Part shown: in pieces, positions 28,758 through 33,292 of the stretch | Layout: every line of letters starts with the position of its first letter | Position numbering within the stretch: position 1 is the stretch's first letter | Source of the DNA: Cytophagales bacterium | GTDB taxonomy: Bacteria > Bacteroidota > Bacteroidia > Cytophagales > UBA9547 | Reading direction: 5' to 3' | NCBI GenBank assembly: GCA_025360395.1 | Contig: JANYCH010000172.1 | Coordinates: 1 to 33,292 of the forward strand | Length of the DNA stretch: 33,292 nt | Position numbers and translations under genes: made by a program | Notes under the pieces: generated by a model | The model's input: only the letters and a program-made list of their open reading frames with translations | The model's database searches: none | What the model was told of the DNA's origin: nothing

Positions 28758-29210
28758 ATGTACCAGGTACTTTTAATAATCCATTCAATTTTAAGATATG
28801 CATTTCTTTTTTCAGCCTTATATGCTATCTATCGGTCCGTTTCTGGTTGGCAAAATAAGTTGCCATATACAGATAGGGACAATAAGGCAAGTGTATTTTT
28901 GATTCTGTTTACCCACTCCCAGGTGGTAATTGGCTTGCTATTGTATTTTGTATTCAGCCCTTATACTGCAACTCCAATGAAAGAAGCGATGAAAGACAGT
29001 GTTTTGAGATTTTGGAAAGTGGAGCATATCTCCATGATGTTAATAGCAGCAGTTCTGATTCAGGTTGGAAGGATCGTTTCTAAAAAAGCATCAACAGATT
29101 TGGAGAAGCATAAAAAGGCCGCAATTTTTTACATAATAGGCTTATTGTTGGTTTTGGCAAGTATTCCCTGGCCATTTGCCAACGTTGCAAGACCTTGGTT
29201 AAGGTATTAA
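28758..29210 (+). CDS. Small integral membrane protein, function unknown
   Basis: 150 aa from MYQVLLIIHSILRYAFL, four hydrophobic segments; ATG at 28758 preferred over 28719. Confidence 0.7.
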   Translation: MYQVLLIIHSILRYAFLFSALYAIYRSVSGWQNKLPYTDRDNKASVFLILFTHSQVVIGLLLYFVFSPYTATPMKEAMKDSVLRFWKVEHISMMLIAAVLIQVGRIVSKKASTDLEKHKKAAIFYIIGLLLVLASIPWPFANVARPWLRY

Positions 29211-29212
29211 AA

Positions 29213-29244
29213 AAAGGCCTGATCAGTTTCCTGACCAGGCCTTT
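29213..29244. terminator. Bidirectional terminator; minus-strand RNA has GAAA tetraloop and U-tract
   Basis: Minus strand: AAAGGCCTGGTCAG-GAAA-CTGATCAGGCCTTTTTTT (one G-U wobble). Confidence 0.85.
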
Positions 29245-29265
29245 CTTTAAAGATTTTAGTAAGTG

Positions 29266-29367
29266 TTATTCTTTTGATTTTGACTTACTTTCTTTCTCTG
29301 TTTTATTTGATTTGTTAGCACTCTTTGCAGGAGTTGCTTTTGCGGATTTACTTTTCTCGTTCTTCAT
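29266..29367 (-). CDS. 33-aa Lys/Ser/Ala-rich microprotein (MKNEKSKSAKATPAKSANKSNKTEKESKSKSKE), histone H1-tail-like
   Basis: ATG...TAA ORF read by hand on the minus strand; strongly biased composition; followed 22 bp later by a strong terminator oriented for this strand. Confidence 0.55.
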   Translation of the reverse strand: MKNEKSKSAKATPAKSANKSNKTEKESKSKSKE

Positions 29368-29651
29368 AGCTATTGTTATTTATTTAGGATTTATATTAAA
29401 TTTCCATGCCATACAACGGGGATATGGGGTTTAAACCTGTCTGAACAGAACACTATAATTTACTTTTGGCATACTTTCAAATTGTTTATCAGAAGGCTGA
29501 AAACTGCAATAATCAGTAAATTTGGTCCCAACCAAGTGCTATCCAAGAAAAAAGAGATATTTTGCAGCATTAATCCCTATTAGCTATCATAAGGCAACCA
29601 TTATTTATTTTAGCATGAGGGTACTTTTAAAAACATAAAAGAATTAAAATA

Positions 29652-31265
29652 ATGAATCGTTTCAAAATAACCCTGATAGTACTTTCATCAATAACTGTTG
29701 GGCTTTTAAGTGGGTTTATCCTCGCTTCTGATGATAAAAATAATGAAGCATTGACTAACGGATTGAACAAAATGCGGGAAATACTTACTTATGTCAATCA
29801 TGATTATGTAGATACCGTAAACACAGAAAAACTTATTGATTTTGGTATTCAGAAAATGCTAGCAAAACTAGATCCCCATACGGTTTATATTACTAAATCT
29901 GAAACTGAGCAAACGAAACTACAGCTCGAAAGCAATTTTGATGGAATTGGAGTAGAATTTAATCTTATCAGAGATACAATTGTTGTGGTTGCCCCTATAA
30001 CAGGGGGGCCTTCCGAACAATTAGGAATTTTATCCGGTGACAAAATTATAAATATTGACGGCGAGAATGTGGCAGGTGTTCACATGACCAACATGGGTGT
30101 GTTTAAAAGGCTGAGAGGAACAAAAGGAACAAAAGTAAAAGTCAAAATAAAACGCGGAGCTTCACCTAAACTTGTAGATTACACAATTACCAGGGACAAA
30201 ATCCCAAGCATTTCTGTTGATGTAAGTTATATGATTGACGATTCAACTGGTTTTGCCAAAGTAACGCGTTTTACTGCTACTACAGATCAAGAGCTTCATG
30301 CAAGCCTTCAGAAATTAAAAGACAAGGGTATGAAAAAATTAGTTCTTGATTTAAGGGACAACTCCGGGGGATACCTGAATACTGCTGTTAAAATGGCAGA
30401 TGAATTTCTTTCATCCAACAGGAACATTGTCTATACTAAATCAAAGAATACCAGATATGATCAGAGATATAATACCTCGCCACTTAATGATGGTTTATTC
30501 GAGAAAGGCCCTTTAATTGTATTAATAAATGAAGGCAGTGCCTCTGCTTCAGAAATTGTTTCCGGAGCATTGCAGGATAATGACAGGGCTTTGGTAATAG
30601 GAAGAAGATCATTTGGTAAAGGTCTGGTCCAAATGCCAATTTCCCTATCCGACGGATCGGAATTGAGGCTTACTATATCAAGATACTACATCCCGAGTGG
30701 AAGGTGCATACAAAAACCATATTCTATGGACGATGAAGGCGAAGCCTATCAAAAAGATCTTTTAAACCGGTTTAAAAAGGGAGAATTCTTTAGCGCCGAC
30801 AGTATTAAACAAAGTGATTCAGTTAAATATAAAACACTTTCAGGACGTATTGTTTATGGAGGAGGAGGTATTATGCCCGATTATTTTGTAGCAAGGGATA
30901 CAACACCCTATACAACTACGCTGGCTGAAATGTACAATAAAGATGTTTTAAGGGAATATTCCCTTCAATACTTTATCAATAATAAAAAGAAACTGGAAAA
31001 ACTTACACTAATTGAATACAAAAAGAATTTTAATATTTCAGACGTTCAATGGAATGAAATCCTTCAATTGGCAAAAAATTCGGGGGTGAAAACAAAAGAC
31101 GACGAGCTTAAAAGGTCAGAATTGTTTATCAAAAACCAGATCAAGGCACTCATTGCAAGGTCCATATGGAAAAATGAAGGTTATTATTCAGTTACAAATG
31201 AGAATGATGAGCTATTACAGAATTCTTTAAAACTTTTTGGGAAGGCACGTCAGATCACTAAATAA
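29652..31265 (+). CDS. S41 family C-terminal processing peptidase (CtpA-like)
   Basis: LAKLDPHTVYITKSE, PDZ domain FDGIGVEFNLIRDTIVVVAPITGGPSEQLGILSGDKIINIDG, KKLVLDLRDNSGGYLNTAVKMADEFL, LINEGSASASEIVSGALQDNDRALVIGRRSFGKGLVQ catalytic Ser/Lys region. Confidence 0.96.
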   Translation: MNRFKITLIVLSSITVGLLSGFILASDDKNNEALTNGLNKMREILTYVNHDYVDTVNTEKLIDFGIQKMLAKLDPHTVYITKSETEQTKLQLESNFDGIGVEFNLIRDTIVVVAPITGGPSEQLGILSGDKIINIDGENVAGVHMTNMGVFKRLRGTKGTKVKVKIKRGASPKLVDYTITRDKIPSISVDVSYMIDDSTGFAKVTRFTATTDQELHASLQKLKDKGMKKLVLDLRDNSGGYLNTAVKMADEFLSSNRNIVYTKSKNTRYDQRYNTSPLNDGLFEKGPLIVLINEGSASASEIVSGALQDNDRALVIGRRSFGKGLVQMPISLSDGSELRLTISRYYIPSGRCIQKPYSMDDEGEAYQKDLLNRFKKGEFFSADSIKQSDSVKYKTLSGRIVYGGGGIMPDYFVARDTTPYTTTLAEMYNKDVLREYSLQYFINNKKKLEKLTLIEYKKNFNISDVQWNEILQLAKNSGVKTKDDELKRSELFIKNQIKALIARSIWKNEGYYSVTNENDELLQNSLKLFGKARQITK

Positions 31266-31281
31266 TACTTTAAAATTCAAA

Positions 31282-33292
31282 ATGATACTAGAAGCCATAA
31301 GTACCCTGAATAAAAAACTTTTATTCTTAAGGCTACTTTTAGCTACTTTAATTCTACTTGACCTTTTATATGCAAAGTTATATTTTCCTAAAAGTACAAG
31401 TGATTTTGACCTTTTCGAACTGAGGTTTACAATTTCCATCCTGCTTGCAGCAAACTTTGCTGCAAGCTATTTTTTTGATTACCGGAATACTGTCTTTAAC
31501 CTTTTTACTTATTGTTGTCTATTAATTAATACAGCCTTCGAGCTTTACCTGCTGTATGTACATAAGTTTCACTTCGTCAATGTTTCCGAGTTCTTATTTA
31601 CGTTATTAATTTCTAGTCTTTTATTTCCTAAAATTAGAATAGTCGCAATTTATTTATCAATTGTTTTTTTAATTATAGTTTCTTTAAATATTTCTCTTGG
31701 AACTGAAATCAGCGAGTTAATATCCAGGACCATTCTTATAGGACTTTTTTCTTGCATAGTCTGCATTTTTAGTTCACTTAAACTACACTTTGAAAACAAA
31801 TTCCTGCAGCGTGGCAACCTGCTAAAATACCTTTATCATGAATCCTGGGACGTCATAATATTGGCCGATCCAAAATCTAATTCATTAAAGTTTATTAATT
31901 CTATTGGCAAGTCTGTCTTTAATATTGATAAGAATACCACTATAACAGACATAAAACTCGATATTTTGCTGAATAAAAGGGGTATTGAATTAAGTAATAA
32001 AACAATTGAAAAGGAAATAGAAGTTAAGGGCAGGTTTCAACAGAATATTAAATTTATAAGAGAAAATGGAGAATTGTTTTCCGGAGAACTACATATTGAA
32101 ATAATTCCTGAAAACAATAAAAACTTATGGATGATCAGGATTGTAGATCTTACACATCAATATAATATTAACAAAAAGCTTTCAGAAAATCAGGCAACAT
32201 TCGTCCGTTTACTGGATGCAATTCCTCATAAAATATTTTTGAAGGATCCACAGAGTAAATTTTTAATTGTAAACAAAATTGTAGAAGAAGCACATAACCA
32301 TGAGAAAGGGTTCTTTATTGGTAAAACTGATATTGACCTTTTTCCATTTGAAAAAGCACAGTTATTTTTAGATCAGGAGAAAGACGTAATTCAAAACCTT
32401 AAGACTATATCTTTTACAGAAGAAAAGGTAATTATGGCTGATGGAAATGAAAAAGTCTTTCAGATTACCAAAATGCCCTTTTTCCTGCCAGATCTTAAAA
32501 AATATGGATTATTCGGATTAGGAATAGACATCACTCAAATAAACAACTATCAGGATAAGTTAAGGAAAAGTGAGGCCAGTTATAGAACACTGATGGAACA
32601 GGCATCAGATGGTATCTACTCTTCAGATAAATATGGGATTATTACAGACGCTAATCCCAAAGCATGCCATATGCTCGGCTATTCAAAAGGGGAATTGGTG
32701 GGAATCAATGTAAAATCTCTTGCTGATGAAAAGGACGATAGAATTTTCAATGTAGAGTCTATCGATTTTAATGAAAAAAAATCTCTCATAGTAGAGCGTA
32801 AGTTCAAAAGAAAAGATGGCAGTATTTTCATTGTAGAACTTTCTGTAACTATTCTGCCTGATGGTGGTCATCAGGGTATCATGCGTGATATCACTGAAAG
32901 AAAGCGAATGGAGAAAATTGTGCTGGACAATGAAAAGAAATTCCGCGCATTGATTGACAGTTCATATGACATTACAGCCATTTTGGATGAAAACCTGATC
33001 GTTAATTTTATTAGCCCGTCAGTTTTAAAAATACTTGGTTATTTGCCTAAGAAAATAGAAAATCGCACTCCTTTCGATCTTATTCATCCGGAAGACAAGC
33101 TTCTGACGGAAAACTTTTTACGAAATCTTCTTACTTCTCCCAAAGAATTTAAAATCCTGAAAGAAATCCGCATGCGGGCATTTCAAGGATCATATAAATA
33201 TTTCGAAGTTGCAGGTAACAACCTGGTTGGGGATCAGGCAATTAATGGTTTGGTAATAAACCTTCATGATATAACGGAAAGAAAGAACTCAG
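31282..33292 (+). CDS. Membrane-anchored multi-PAS signalling protein (probable sensor histidine kinase), truncated by window end
   Basis: ATG at 31282 and open frame to the last base; hydrophobic N-terminal segments, then PAS/PAC repeats (SYRTLMEQASDGIYSSDKYGIITDANPKACHMLGYSKGELVG...RDITERKRMEK; KFRALIDSSYDITAILDENLIVNFISPSVLKILGY...HDITERKNS). Absent from the ORF track because there is no stop. Confidence 0.85.
   Translation, partial: MILEAISTLNKKLLFLRLLLATLILLDLLYAKLYFPKSTSDFDLFELRFTISILLAANFAASYFFDYRNTVFNLFTYCCLLINTAFELYLLYVHKFHFVNVSEFLFTLLISSLLFPKIRIVAIYLSIVFLIIVSLNISLGTEISELISRTILIGLFSCIVCIFSSLKLHFENKFLQRGNLLKYLYHESWDVIILADPKSNSLKFINSIGKSVFNIDKNTTITDIKLDILLNKRGIELSNKTIEKEIEVKGRFQQNIKFIRENGELFSGELHIEIIPENNKNLWMIRIVDLTHQYNINKKLSENQATFVRLLDAIPHKIFLKDPQSKFLIVNKIVEEAHNHEKGFFIGKTDIDLFPFEKAQLFLDQEKDVIQNLKTISFTEEKVIMADGNEKVFQITKMPFFLPDLKKYGLFGLGIDITQINNYQDKLRKSEASYRTLMEQASDGIYSSDKYGIITDANPKACHMLGYSKGELVGINVKSLADEKDDRIFNVESIDFNEKKSLIVERKFKRKDGSIFIVELSVTILPDGGHQGIMRDITERKRMEKIVLDNEKKFRALIDSSYDITAILDENLIVNFISPSVLKILGYLPKKIENRTPFDLIHPEDKLLTENFLRNLLTSPKEFKILKEIRMRAFQGSYKYFEVAGNNLVGDQAINGLVINLHDITERKNS

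Noticed and set aside
29195-29434. 79-aa plus-strand ORF (MVKVLKKGLISFL...)
   Set aside because: Runs through a terminator hairpin and overlaps the end of the upstream gene; Leu/Phe-rich composition is the antisense shadow of the Lys-rich minus-strand microprotein.
1-33292. Search for CRISPR arrays, transposases, integrases, toxin-antitoxin or phage-defence modules, rRNA/tRNA
   Set aside because: No direct-repeat/spacer pattern, recombinase motif or defence-type domain was recognised; the only regular repeats are the in-frame 276-bp modules. tRNA absence is by eye only and should be confirmed with tRNAscan-SE.

Overview
The window looks like a Bacteroidota (Cytophagales/Sphingobacteriales-like) chromosome: AT-rich, with TAnnTTTG-type promoter boxes, a T9SS PorP/SprF protein and a C-terminal T9SS sorting domain. 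Most of it is recognisable. Housekeeping and metabolic genes include Ldh-family oxidoreductase, murB, glmM, an Lrp-like regulator, bioD/bioA, MBL hydrolase, POT transporter and an S41 peptidase. Signalling genes are two PAS-containing proteins, the last cut by the window end. There is a TonB receptor + lipoprotein pair and a large secreted GH5 cellulase with 276-bp tandem Ig-like repeats. A surface-glycan locus carries a HAD phosphatase, nucleotidyltransferase and GNAT, divergent from a flippase-like protein, an APH-fold kinase, a polytopic membrane protein, a GT2 and YidD. The points most worth a second look are: (i) a perfect 13-3-13 palindrome overlapping a recognisable promoter of the TonB receptor operon; (ii) an uncalled 33-aa Lys/Ser/Ala-rich microprotein with its own terminator; (iii) the glycan locus, which combines kinase, nucleotidyltransferase and phosphatase functions; (iv) a 24-bp perfect hairpin filling a convergent intergenic gap; (v) a DUF2750-like gene translationally coupled to bioD-bioA. 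I saw no CRISPR array, transposase, rRNA or clear tRNA. Family names are from reading the protein sequences by eye, with no database search.
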